DNA of 64,000 nucleotides, taken from NCBI RefSeq assembly GCF_000633635.1, contig NZ_AYPQ01000006.1:1-64000 (forward strand), read 5' to 3'. Below, piece by piece: positions 44,728 to 52,763 of this stretch (the stretch's first letter is position 1; each line of letters begins with the position of its first letter). Position numbers and translations under genes: made by a program. Under the pieces are notes generated by a model. The model was not told where the DNA came from. It saw only the letters and a list, made by a program, of their open reading frames with translations, and did not search any database. The DNA is from Enterococcus crotali. GTDB lineage: Bacteria > Bacillota > Bacilli > Lactobacillales > Enterococcaceae.

Positions 44728-44829
44728 AAAAAAGGCGCTCTGCAGGAGGACCGCAAATCATCCCGCAGAGCCCTGTATTATCAGCACAAACTAATAATAC
44801 AAGTTGCCTCCGTCAATAGTTTATTGACT
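44728..44829 (-). ncRNA. Candidate structured small RNA, unit 1
   Basis: On the minus strand three hairpins follow in order: GTCAATA-AAC-TATTGAC (44812-44828), TGTATTATTAG-TTTGTG-CTGATAATACA (44774-44801), and a terminator stem (44734-44773: GGGCTCTGC... GCAGAGCGCC) ending in T6. A promoter-like TGGTAA-N17-TACAAT lies just upstream (44836-44864). Compared with unit 2, the stems are kept by compensatory and G-U changes seen only on this strand. No open frame is present. The RNA would be ~100 nt. Confidence 0.65.
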
Positions 44830-44915
44830 ATTATCATTGTACTAAAAGTAAGAAAAGATTACCAGTCTTTTTTACAAATCAATGGTTTAGTTACTATTTA
44901 TTTAGCGAACGCTTC

Positions 44916-44947
44916 ATGGTATTAGTTGTTGACTAATGCCATTTTTT
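44916..44947 (+). terminator. Plus-strand terminator of small-RNA unit 1
   Basis: ATGGTATTAGT and ACTAATGCCAT form a stem with a TGTTG loop and a T tract. Confidence 0.75.
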
Positions 44948-44989
44948 AGTTTTATATTGCTTATTAGATAATTAGAGCGGAAAACAAAA

Positions 44990-45089
44990 TAAACAGGCAC
45001 TCTGCAAGAAGACCGCAAATCCTCCTACAGAGCCCTGTATCGTCAGCACAAACTGACAATACAAGTTGCCCAGTCAATGCGCATTGACT
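44990..45089 (-). ncRNA. Candidate structured small RNA, unit 2
   Basis: A paralogue of unit 1: GTCAATG-CG-CATTGAC (45073-45088), TGTATTGTCAG-TTTGTG-CTGACGATACA (45036-45063), and the stem 44996-45035, which pairs all 11 inner positions (CTGTAGGAGGA with TCTTCTTGCAG) with three G-U pairs on the minus strand. The TTTGTG loop is identical in both units. A TAAAAT box lies just upstream of the expected 5' end. The tail after the third stem (TGTTT) is a weaker terminator than in unit 1. Confidence 0.65.
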
Positions 45090-45183
45090 CATTCATTTTA
45101 CCTAACTTTTGTAAGAAATACTAGTGTTTTTTGCAAACTTTTTGTCATTTGAATAGTTAATGATTATTCATTGAACTTTTGCA

Positions 45184-45215
45184 CGGTATTGGTTGGTGGC
45201 CAATACTGTTTTTTT
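45184..45215 (+). terminator. Plus-strand terminator of small-RNA unit 2
   Basis: CGGTATTGG and CCAATACTG form a stem followed by T7. It resembles the hairpin at 44916, so the duplicated unit includes it. Confidence 0.75.
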
Positions 45216-46004
45216 CGCTCTTTTTATAAATAGTAAACATCAAGTTCTCCTTTTTTCTTAACACATTTTTTCATCTCTTGGTGTTTACGAGCTGATATTA
45301 CGAGAATCTAACATTCACCATGCTTTTCTATTTAGTCTAAAAAAGGTGTCACGTCAATGCGTACAAAATAAGTAATTAAAAAATAAACATGCAAACAAAA
45401 ATTTTCCTAGATCTACCCGACTGATTAGTTAAAGTAACGAATGATTCTATGTGTATCAGTGAGCGTTAAGATCCGACTGGCGGAAGATGATCTTAATGTT
45501 CAAATCAAAAAACAGCAGGTATGCAGAGCCTGCCATTTCAAACAACTGTTTATCTTTAATGCTATTCCTTTTTAGTAAACAGCCAACCCAACCATTTTAC
45601 CAACATAGGGATAAACAGTTGTTTGTTTTTAATATACTTTTCGCACTCTTACTTCCATAAATTTCAAATAGGTTTTTAACACTCGTCACTATTAAACAAC
45701 TAAGTCACAAATCTATTTTGTCTATCTTCTAAAGAGTAATCTTTTCATGAATTTTGAAGAGCCACTTTTGATGTCGCTCCTGAAATTCTAATGTATACGC
45801 AAGCTGACACGTAAACGAGTGAACGAACAAACCGATGACTTTTTCATTACTAAATAATAGAATAGCTTGCTGCATTATTGCAGACATGCCTCCAACTTTA
45901 GTAACCCCAATAAACTCTTCCGATACATATTAGGATCTATTATTAACATTTTTATCCTTTCGAGCGCTAACTTCTATAATTATTTTATCGAAATAGCTCT
46001 CTCC
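45216..46004. other. Non-coding stretch with further inverted repeats
   Basis: No credible gene is present. Three structures are visible: TTAAGATC with GATCTTAA (about 45467-45496); CAGG-TATGCAGAG-CCTG (about 45516-45533), which on the minus strand is followed by TGTTTTTTG and could terminate transcription; and a perfect 15-bp inverted pair AAACAACTGTTTATC (45540-45554) and GATAAACAGTTGTTT (45610-45624) around 55 bp. The rest is AT-rich without recognised features. Confidence 0.5.
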
Positions 46005-46595
46005 TTATTTGATTGTTTCTATGTCTTCTACAAAATGTTCCAGGTATTCATCCCAATACCCTTGATAAACACTTGCTGAGTTCTGATCAAAATTCAATTG
46101 ATACATTCTAAACGTAACGTTCAGATCCTTTGGCTGCCATTGTTCTTTATAAGAATATTTATAACTCATTCCCAGCTTTTGCATAACTTTACCACTGCCA
46201 ATGTTATGAATATCATGTGTTGCAGTGATATATGTCCAACCTTGCGCTTTTAAGAAATGAATGACTGCATCACATGCTTCCGTGATCAATCCTTGTCCCC
46301 AATATTCCTTTAATAATCCATAACCAAAATCATGACTTTGACCATCGCTCACAGTGACATAACCAATTGGAATTTTATTTTCTTTCAAACAAACTAAAAA
46401 ATAATAACCAGCCCCTTTTAGGTCATTTGATTCGATCTTTGTTTTGTAGAATTTTTTAGCCTCTGCTACATCTTTCACAGGGTACCACGGAAGGTATTTA
46501 TTAACTTCTTTGTCAGATAAGATAGTATACAAACTTTTCATATCTGATGTCGTTGCTTCGATTCTTCGAATGATCAATCTTTGTGATTCTAACAT
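46005..46595 (-). CDS. GNAT family N-acetyltransferase (RimJ/RimL type)
   Basis: A 196-aa acetyltransferase: LESQRLIIRRIEATTSDM at the start, the acetyl-CoA region GYGLLKEYWGQGLITEACDA and THDIHNIGSGKVMQKLGMSY. This is the GNAT_3 type that acetylates ribosomal proteins or small amines; its target is unknown. It lies 16 nt after the XRE gene on the same strand and is probably cotranscribed with it. Confidence 0.88.
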   Translation of the reverse strand: MLESQRLIIRRIEATTSDMKSLYTILSDKEVNKYLPWYPVKDVAEAKKFYKTKIESNDLKGAGYYFLVCLKENKIPIGYVTVSDGQSHDFGYGLLKEYWGQGLITEACDAVIHFLKAQGWTYITATHDIHNIGSGKVMQKLGMSYKYSYKEQWQPKDLNVTFRMYQLNFDQNSASVYQGYWDEYLEHFVEDIETIK

Positions 46596-46611
46596 TTGCC
46601 TTCTCCTTTAC

Positions 46612-47230
46612 TTAGTTTAGACTGTCCATCAAGATCTTCTCAGCATTTAACAAGCCATAATCCTTTTTACTGATAGCTTTGACCTTTTTTTCAGGAAATG
46701 TTTTCTGTATTTTTTCTTGCGCATAAGCAAACTCAGGCGTCAATAAAATCACATCCGCTTGTTTCCCTTTTTCAGCCACTTTGTTAGAACTATACAGTTC
46801 AATAATAATAGCTACATCTCTTTCTTTAGCTATTTGGTTCATTTTAACCGCAAGTCGCTGTGTCTGAAAACCAGCATCAGAGATAAAACTTGCAGTAATA
46901 CTAAAGATAATAATGACTTTTTCGGGTTGATTCTCAGTTGATTGATTTGTTAAATGAGACATTTCTTTTTCCATATAGTTTCTTCCTCTCTTCTTTGAAA
47001 AGAGCGAATCAAAAAAAGAGCGTTTGGCATTTCCTAAAATACTGTCAGTAGATACTTGAAAATACGTGCTAAGTTTTACCAATGTATCTAGGTCAGGATA
47101 ACTTTTATTTCGTTCCCATTTTGAAATAGCCTGAGGTGTAACATTCAGAATTTCTGCTAAATCTTTTTGCGTCATTTTTTTTTGATTCTCTCAACTCTTT
47201 TAATCGATTGCCGATCTCTATCAAAATCAT
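46612..47230 (-). pseudogene. XRE-type regulator fused to a PTS IIB-like domain, N-terminal frameshift
   Basis: The intact frame starts MTQKDLAEILNVTPQAISKW at 47175, which is the middle of an XRE helix-turn-helix. The missing first helix, EIGNRLKELRESK, is encoded just upstream (ATG 47230 or TTG 47224, after GGAGG) in another frame, split at an A9 run (47175-47183). One extra A would join them. After the HTH and a basic linker, residues about 85-185 resemble a PTS IIB domain (VIIIFSITASFIS, KQADVILLTPEFAYAQ), but the phosphocysteine loop has no Cys. If the gene is intact it is a regulator with a dead IIB sensor. Confidence 0.6.
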
Positions 47231-47433
47231 ACCCTCCCACAGCTTTATTATGCAATTAACGATTGGTTGAACCGCTACAAATCCAACTCAACTAACAGTA
47301 GAATCATAGAATACGCTAATTTGTGATTAATTGATCAATGGAATCTTGAATCCATATTGACAACTTATTGAATAAATGCTATTTTTAAAAAGTGAATAAG
47401 GTTCACTTTTATGTTTATTTGTGAATTTAATCA

Positions 47434-48009
47434 CTATGAAACCAACTGTTCTACAACCATGATCAATTGTTCCTTTTCAAGTATTGCTAGACTGTTTTTA
47501 CCAAAATTATTTGCATTTAACACATGACCATTTAGCAAATCCGCAACAGCGATCGCAATTTCCCATAGCTGTTGACTTTCAGTTTTGTGATGGAGAAATA
47601 ATAGCTGTTGATAGATGTTTTTCACATACAGATCGAACGCATCGGACATGGCACTTTCATCATGGACTTCTAAAGAATAACGTGCGGCAAAATATTTTTT
47701 AATAAAAGGATCATCGCCATAAGTTAAAACCCTTTCTACCATGTGCTGACTAAATTCATGAAACGTTTTAGTCAAAATCAATGATTCTGCTGTTTCCAAC
47801 ATAAAACAAGTTGTTGCATCATACCATAGTTCCAATAACAGATCTTCTTTACGTTTCCAATGCTTATAAAATGAGCCGACTGCGTAGCCTGCTTGTTTCG
47901 TGATATCGGAAATACTAGTATCGTCAAAGTTTTTAGATACAAATAGTTGACTGGCAGCTTCTTTAAGTTTTAATTTTGTTATTTCTGATTTTTTTAGCTG
48001 TTTGTTCAT
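47434..48009 (-). CDS. TetR family regulator
   Basis: A 191-aa TetR protein with HTH TSISDITKQAGYAVGSFYKHW (about 28-48) and a helical ligand domain. The start at 48009 follows GAGGGATAAG. It is divergent from the FadH-like gene, and a long perfect inverted repeat (48042-48076) lies between, so it probably controls that gene and itself. Confidence 0.88.
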   Translation of the reverse strand: MNKQLKKSEITKLKLKEAASQLFVSKNFDDTSISDITKQAGYAVGSFYKHWKRKEDLLLELWYDATTCFMLETAESLILTKTFHEFSQHMVERVLTYGDDPFIKKYFAARYSLEVHDESAMSDAFDLYVKNIYQQLLFLHHKTESQQLWEIAIAVADLLNGHVLNANNFGKNSLAILEKEQLIMVVEQLVS

Positions 48010-48041
48010 CTTATCCCTCATTTTTATCAATTATTTGTTGC

Positions 48042-48076
48042 TTAACTTGCTTAAATTATAGCTTAAAGCAAGTTAA
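48042..48076. promoter_or_regulatory. Inverted repeat operator between TetR and FadH-like genes
   Basis: TTAACTTGCTT and AAGCAAGTTAA are perfect 11-bp arms separated by 13 bp. The size and position fit a TetR dimer pair site. Confidence 0.7.
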
Positions 48077-48204
48077 AATACTACAAGTCTTACAGTGACC
48101 AAGTCTGATTAAGCATGACTTGTTTTTCAGCTAAAGACGTTGTTTTAGCAACAATTAATCATAATCATCAAGTTACAAGCACTTAAATTAGGAGGAATGT
48201 CAAA

Positions 48205-50180
48205 ATGAAGTATCCAAAATTATTTTCAGAAGGAAAATTGGCCCTGTTACAGTAAAAAATCGAATCGTCTTACCAGCGATGGGCATCAATATGTCCGATA
48301 ATGGTTATGTCAATGAAGCGATCGTCAACCATTACACAGAACGAGCAGAAGGTGGTGCAGGTCTTGTGATCGTTGAAGTCTCTTGTGTTGATGCACCTCA
48401 AGGTCTAAACACCTCTAATATGCTCGTGATCGATGATGATAAATATATTGATGGAATGAGCGAACTAGCGGCATCGATCCATGAACACAAAGCAAAATGT
48501 CTACTTCAAATCAGTCATACAGGTCGCGGTGCCCGCCGTAAAATAACTGGGCAACAACCAGTTGGCCCTTCTGCTGTTGCAATGCCATATACGTTTATGA
48601 TGGGCCTTTCAAATGAAGCTCCAAAAATGCTGACAATTGCTGAAATTCAAGCAATCGAAGATAAATATGCCCATGCAGCACTAAGAGCAAAAAAAGCTGG
48701 TTTCGATGGCATTCAGCTGCATAGCATCGGTTATTACATGGGAGAGCAGTTTCTAAATTCAAAATCAAATACCCGAACAGATGAATATGGTGGCAGCAAA
48801 GAAAAACGAATCACCTTCCATCTGAACATTGTTCGAAAAATCAGAGCCTTATGCGGAGATGATTTTGCCGTCACCGTTAAACTAACCGTATTGGAGCTTG
48901 GTGAAGATGGCGGAATCACCCTTGAGGATGGAACTTATTATGCTTATCGTCTCCAAGAAGCAGGTGTTGATGCCCTTGAAGTCATGGTTGGCGCTTGGAA
49001 ACAGGAAGCGACCTTGGAGGATGTCGCAGATACTGGATCTGCTAAAGGACAACTCTTTGATATCTCTGCAGCTGTCAAAGCTGGAATTTCACAAATTACT
49101 GGAAATGAGCCTAAAATTCCAATCATTAGTGGTGGTCGCTCAGGATACGCTCAAATTGCTGAAGACGCATTGCAAAACGAGAAATGTGAATTTGTCTTTA
49201 TGGGCAAAGGTCTTTTAGCAGAACCAAACCTGCCAAACTTAGTCCTTCAAGACAAAGAAGCCTTGATTCGTCCTTGCGTTGGCTGTAACACCTGTATTGA
49301 TCAACAACTACAATATGATAAACATTCTAGATGCTCAAGCAATGCGGTTTTAGGCAATCTAAATAATCGTTACAAGCTTGAAAAAACAGAACAAAAGAAA
49401 AATGTTGCTATTATTGGCGGTGGGATCGCCTCAGTTGAAGCCGCCCGTGTTATGGCTTTAAGAGGGCACGATGTAACGATTTACGAAAAAAATAACTATA
49501 TCGGAGGACAAGTACAATTAGCGGCAGCTCCCCCTCATAAAGAAAATATATCTCCGATGCTGGATTATTTTAATGCGATCATCACAGAGCTAAATATTCA
49601 CGTAAAATTAAATTCACCAATGAATGTCGATACGATTCTAGCGTTAAATGCCGATGTTGTGATTTGCGCCACTGGTCCAACACCAGTAAAATTAATAATT
49701 CCAGGCATTGATCTACCAAACGTTTTTGATGCAAAAGAAGCGTTATCTGGAAAAGAAACTGGTCAATCAGTCGTAATCATCGGTGGTGGTGTAGTTGGTT
49801 GTGAAACAGCTGAATATCTTGTAGAGCAAGGCAAAAATGTAACGATCATAGAAGCCACTGATAATTTCGCTGCAAAAATGGTCATGACGAATCGCACAAT
49901 TTTATTAGATCATTTGACTCTTTTAGGTGCTACCTTTATGAGCAGCACTAGATGCATAAAAATCAATGAAAACTCTGTTGATGTTCTGGATGAATCTGGT
50001 GCTTTGAAACAAATCCCAACAGATACTATCTTAATATCTGTCGGTGAAAAGCCAAATACAGAATTATATGACAACCTACTTGGTAAGGTTCCTGAAGTGT
50101 ATAATATCGGTGATAGTCATACTCCCGATTGCTTTGCAACGAGTATTAAACAAGGTCATGAAGTGGCTATAAGTATTTAG
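48205..50180 (+). pseudogene. FadH-like NADH:flavin oxidoreductase (2,4-dienoyl-CoA reductase family), N-terminal frameshift
   Basis: ATG 48205 (after AGGAGG) opens MKYPKLFSEGK, then the frame breaks; one extra A in the A4 run 48234-48237 continues as GKIGPVTVKNRIVLPAMGI and runs to 50180 (about 659 aa). The protein has an OYE-type TIM barrel (LLQISHTGRGARR, HSIGYYMGEQFLNSKSNTR), a 4Fe-4S cluster segment (CVGCNTC and a later Cys pair), and FAD- and NAD-binding domains (AIIGGGIASVEAAR, VIIGGGVVGCETAEYL). E. coli FadH reduces dienoyl-CoA; the substrate here is unknown. It is divergent from a TetR gene. Confidence 0.8.
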
Positions 50181-50229
50181 AAAAAAGAATCAGATGACAC
50201 CTGTTTCACGTCATCTGATTCTTTTTTTG
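50181..50229 (+). terminator. Terminator of the FadH-like gene
   Basis: AGAATCAGATGAC and GTCATCTGATTCT form a long stem with A and T flanks. Confidence 0.88.
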
Positions 50230-50387
50230 AAAAATTTTAATTTTGGCTCATTATCGGTTAACTATATTTCTACTCAGTAACCTTACCAGACTGTACGTTT
50301 TCACTCTCAACTGTAAGTAGCCCCTCCTTTTGCCACATGCTATAGTTGATTTATCAAATCAAAGCTGCGAACAAAGAGGTGAAATAT

Positions 50388-50468
50388 ATGATCGAATTTA
50401 TGTTAAATCTTGTTTATCAAGTAACTATCTGTAAATGGTTGGAAAAATCATCAAAGAGGAAAGCCTAA
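50388..50468 (+). CDS. Possible 26-aa hydrophobic peptide (Fst-like size), unverified
   Basis: ATG 50388 follows AGAGGTG by 7 nt and encodes MIEFMLNLVYQVTICKWLEK plus SSKRKA: a short hydrophobic segment, a Trp-Leu pair and a basic tail, the general form of Fst/Ldr-type membrane toxins. An extended -10 box (TGCTATAGT) is at 50339-50347, and a 7-bp hairpin TTGATTT-ATC-AAATCAA lies at the expected 5' end. No antisense RNA was identified. Could be chance in a 460-bp gap. Confidence 0.35.
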   Translation: MIEFMLNLVYQVTICKWLEKSSKRKA

Positions 50469-50577
50469 TTACCACACCTGTTCTTCTCTGATCCGCCTGG
50501 TTCTTTTACTATCTATCAATTTCAGATTAATTATCTCTATTGGGTGAAAAATTTAATCAGACTGACTTTTATTATGT

Positions 50578-50608
50578 TTGACCTAGAGTTGACTCTAAAT
50601 GGTACAAT
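50578..50608 (+). promoter_or_regulatory. MerR-type promoter with operator in a 19-bp spacer
   Basis: TTGACC (50578-50583) and TACAAT (50603-50608) are 19 bp apart, with the palindrome TAGAGT-TG-ACTCTA in the spacer, 30 bp before the MerR gene. Confidence 0.8.
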
Positions 50609-50638
50609 GAAGTTGATAAAAAATGGGAGGTAACTTTA

Positions 50639-51001
50639 ATGGCTTACAAAATTCATGAATTTTCAAAAATGACTGGTCTTACCCCTTATACTCTACGTTT
50701 TTATGAAAAAGAAGGCTTGATCACAGTAAAAAGAGATCAGAATAATATCCGAATTTATGACGACCGCAATAAGGAATGGATCGACTTTTTTATGCATTTA
50801 AAAAAAACAGGAATGACAATTGAGGATTTAAAACAGTATATAGCTTGGTGGTATGAAGGAGATTCTACTAATCAAAATCGCTTGGACTTGTTGAAAAAGC
50901 AAAAGGAGATTGCTTTAAGTGAAATGAAGCAGATTCAAGAAGGGATTGACATGCTTGATTATAAAATCGATGTTTATACAAAAAGAGTGCATGAAAACTA
51001 A
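50639..51001 (+). CDS. MerR family regulator, probably autoregulated
   Basis: A 120-aa MerR protein: KIHEFSKMTGLTPYTLRFYEKEG (HTH), NIRIYDDRNKEWIDFFMHLKKTGM (wing and second HTH) and a dimer coiled coil (RLDLLKKQKEIALSEMKQIQ). There are no metal-binding cysteines. SD GGGAGG lies 8 nt upstream. It stands alone behind a MerR-type promoter. Confidence 0.9.
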   Translation: MAYKIHEFSKMTGLTPYTLRFYEKEGLITVKRDQNNIRIYDDRNKEWIDFFMHLKKTGMTIEDLKQYIAWWYEGDSTNQNRLDLLKKQKEIALSEMKQIQEGIDMLDYKIDVYTKRVHEN

Positions 51002-51076
51002 AAAAAAACATGAGGTGGAATCAGACGTGTTTATTTCCGAAGGAGCTGCTTTTTTCTCGCCGTTTATTCAGTTTTA

Positions 51077-51116
51077 GAGCCCGGGAAAAAACTAATTTTT
51101 AGTTTTTCCCGGGCTC
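51077..51116. terminator. Strong hairpin downstream of rlmD and its small partner
   Basis: GAGCCCGGGAAAAA and TTTTTCCCGGGCTC form a GC-rich stem extended by CTA/TAG. T-rich sequence follows but no perfect tail is seen; it likely ends both the MerR and the rlmD transcripts. Confidence 0.7.
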
Positions 51117-51154
51117 ATACTTTTAAAATTTTTCTTCAGGTACTATTCCTCAAA

Positions 51155-51283
51155 CTATTTATTATAAATTTTCGGACCTTTACGCATATTTTTACGATCA
51201 TTTTTAGGCGTTTCCATTTGTTTTGAACGGCCGCCGCCTTGTTTTTTCTTGATTAGTTCTAACATTTTTTTCTTTGTATCCAT
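51155..51283 (-). CDS. 42-aa basic protein, coupled to rlmD
   Basis: A small gene starting MDTKKKMLELIKKKQGGGRS at 51283 and ending near KGPKIYNK. It is strongly basic with a GGGR turn. The ATG is one nucleotide after the rlmD stop codon (TAA-T-ATG) and AAGGACGG lies upstream. It resembles a short conserved enterococcal protein found after this methyltransferase gene, from memory. A role at the ribosome or RNA is only a guess from charge and context. Confidence 0.55.
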   Translation of the reverse strand: MDTKKKMLELIKKKQGGGRSKQMETPKNDRKNMRKGPKIYNK

Positions 51284-51284
51284 A

Positions 51285-52655
51285 TTACACCGTCCTTGTC
51301 AAAAGAGTAACAGACTCAATATGTGTCGTTTGTGGGAAGTTATCTACAGGTTGAACTTCCTTAACTTCAAAGCCGCCTTCAACGAGTAGTGCAAGATCTC
51401 GTGCCAGCGTTGCTGGATTACAGCTCACATACACAATACGTGCTGGTTTTGTTTCGATCAATGTTTCTACTAAACTTGCTTCTAAGCCTTTACGTGGTGG
51501 ATCGACGATCACAACATCAGGTTTGATGTCATTTTCGATCATTCTTGGTAATGCTTCTTCAGCTAAGCCTGCTGTAAAGGTTGCATTCGTGATGTTGTTC
51601 AGTTTTGCGTTGCTCTCAGCGTTTTTCACTGCTTCTTCAATGACTTCAACGCCGTAAACATGTTTCGCATCTTTCGCTAATGTCAAACCGATCGTACCAA
51701 TTCCACAATACGCATCTACGACAACTTCTTCACCAGTCAATGCCGCATATTCTTTGACTTTATTGTACATCACTTCTGTTTGTTTTGGATTTACTTGGTA
51801 GAATGAACGAGATGAGATTTCAAATTTCAAATCGAAAATCGTATCGATCATTTTATCTTCGCCATGTAAAAGAATCGTTTCATCACCAAAGATCACGTTC
51901 GTTTTCTTTGGATTCACATTTTGTACGATGCTGACAACTTCTGGCAATGCTTCTAAAATATCAGGAACGATCTTACTTGTTGGGAATAATTTTGGTGTTC
52001 TAGTGATTAAAACAACCATCATCTCGCCAGTTTGATAACCACGACGTACGACAATATGACGCAAGTTTCCTGTGTTATCTGATTCGTTATAAGGTTTGAT
52101 GCTGTAACGTCTCATAATATCACGGATTTTGATGACTGCTTCATCAATTTTAGGATCTTGAATATAGAAATGTTCTAATGGAATTAAATCATGACTATTT
52201 TTTCTGAAGAAGCCAGTTTGCAGTTTGTCATCGATTTTTCTTACTGGGATTTGTGCTTTGTTACGGTAGCCCCAAGGATCGTTCATGCCTAAAGTATCTA
52301 AGACAGGAACATCAGGTAACTTAGCAACTCGCTGCATCACGTTTTTCACCTGGTCTGTTTTGAACGTGAGTTGAGCACCATAAGCTAAATGCTGTAATGG
52401 ACTGATCCCAACTTTAGTAAAGTTTGCATCTTTGACTGGTACACGGTCTTCACTCGATTTTAAGATCGTCAAGACTTTCCCGTAGCCGAAACTTTTACCG
52501 ACTTTCAAGACTTTGATTTCAATTCTTTCACCTGGCAAGGCATTTTCTATAAAAAGCGGGTAGCCGTCAACTTTGGCAACACCCATTCCTTCATGTGTCA
52601 GATCAATAATATCAACTTCGATTGTTTCATTTTTGTTCACTGGAAAATTATTCAT
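51285..52655 (-). CDS. rlmD: 23S rRNA (uracil-C5)-methyltransferase, RlmD/RumA type
   Basis: A 456-aa SAM enzyme that makes 5-methyluridine in 23S rRNA (in Gram-positives one RlmCD enzyme methylates U747 and U1939). Residues 1-65 are a TRAM domain (GMGVAKVDGYPLFIENALPG). The catalytic half carries SRSFYQVNP, motif I DAYCGIGTIGL, DPPRKGLE and the nucleophile loop YVSCNPATLARDL. The iron-sulfur cysteines of E. coli RumA are absent, as usual in Firmicutes. Confidence 0.92.
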   Translation of the reverse strand: MNNFPVNKNETIEVDIIDLTHEGMGVAKVDGYPLFIENALPGERIEIKVLKVGKSFGYGKVLTILKSSEDRVPVKDANFTKVGISPLQHLAYGAQLTFKTDQVKNVMQRVAKLPDVPVLDTLGMNDPWGYRNKAQIPVRKIDDKLQTGFFRKNSHDLIPLEHFYIQDPKIDEAVIKIRDIMRRYSIKPYNESDNTGNLRHIVVRRGYQTGEMMVVLITRTPKLFPTSKIVPDILEALPEVVSIVQNVNPKKTNVIFGDETILLHGEDKMIDTIFDLKFEISSRSFYQVNPKQTEVMYNKVKEYAALTGEEVVVDAYCGIGTIGLTLAKDAKHVYGVEVIEEAVKNAESNAKLNNITNATFTAGLAEEALPRMIENDIKPDVVIVDPPRKGLEASLVETLIETKPARIVYVSCNPATLARDLALLVEGGFEVKEVQPVDNFPQTTHIESVTLLTRTV

Positions 52656-52763
52656 AAGTCGCTCCTTCTTTAATGCGCTTCTCTCATTCTAATGAAAAAA
52701 TGCTAGAAAAGCAATAGAGAGATTGCTTCTATGGCTAAAAGAAGTAAAATTTAATTTTTCTAT

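Noticed and set aside
44731-45060. Parallel plus-strand reading frames in the two small-RNA units (about LQEDRKSS-RAL--QHKL-IQVA)
   Set aside because: Both lack a start codon, unit 2 has a stop just upstream, and the base changes are better explained by minus-strand pairing with G-U pairs.
45867-46079. 70-aa plus-strand frame rich in Phe, Ile and Tyr
   Set aside because: It starts without an SD in AT-rich sequence and runs antisense into the GNAT gene end; it looks like chance.
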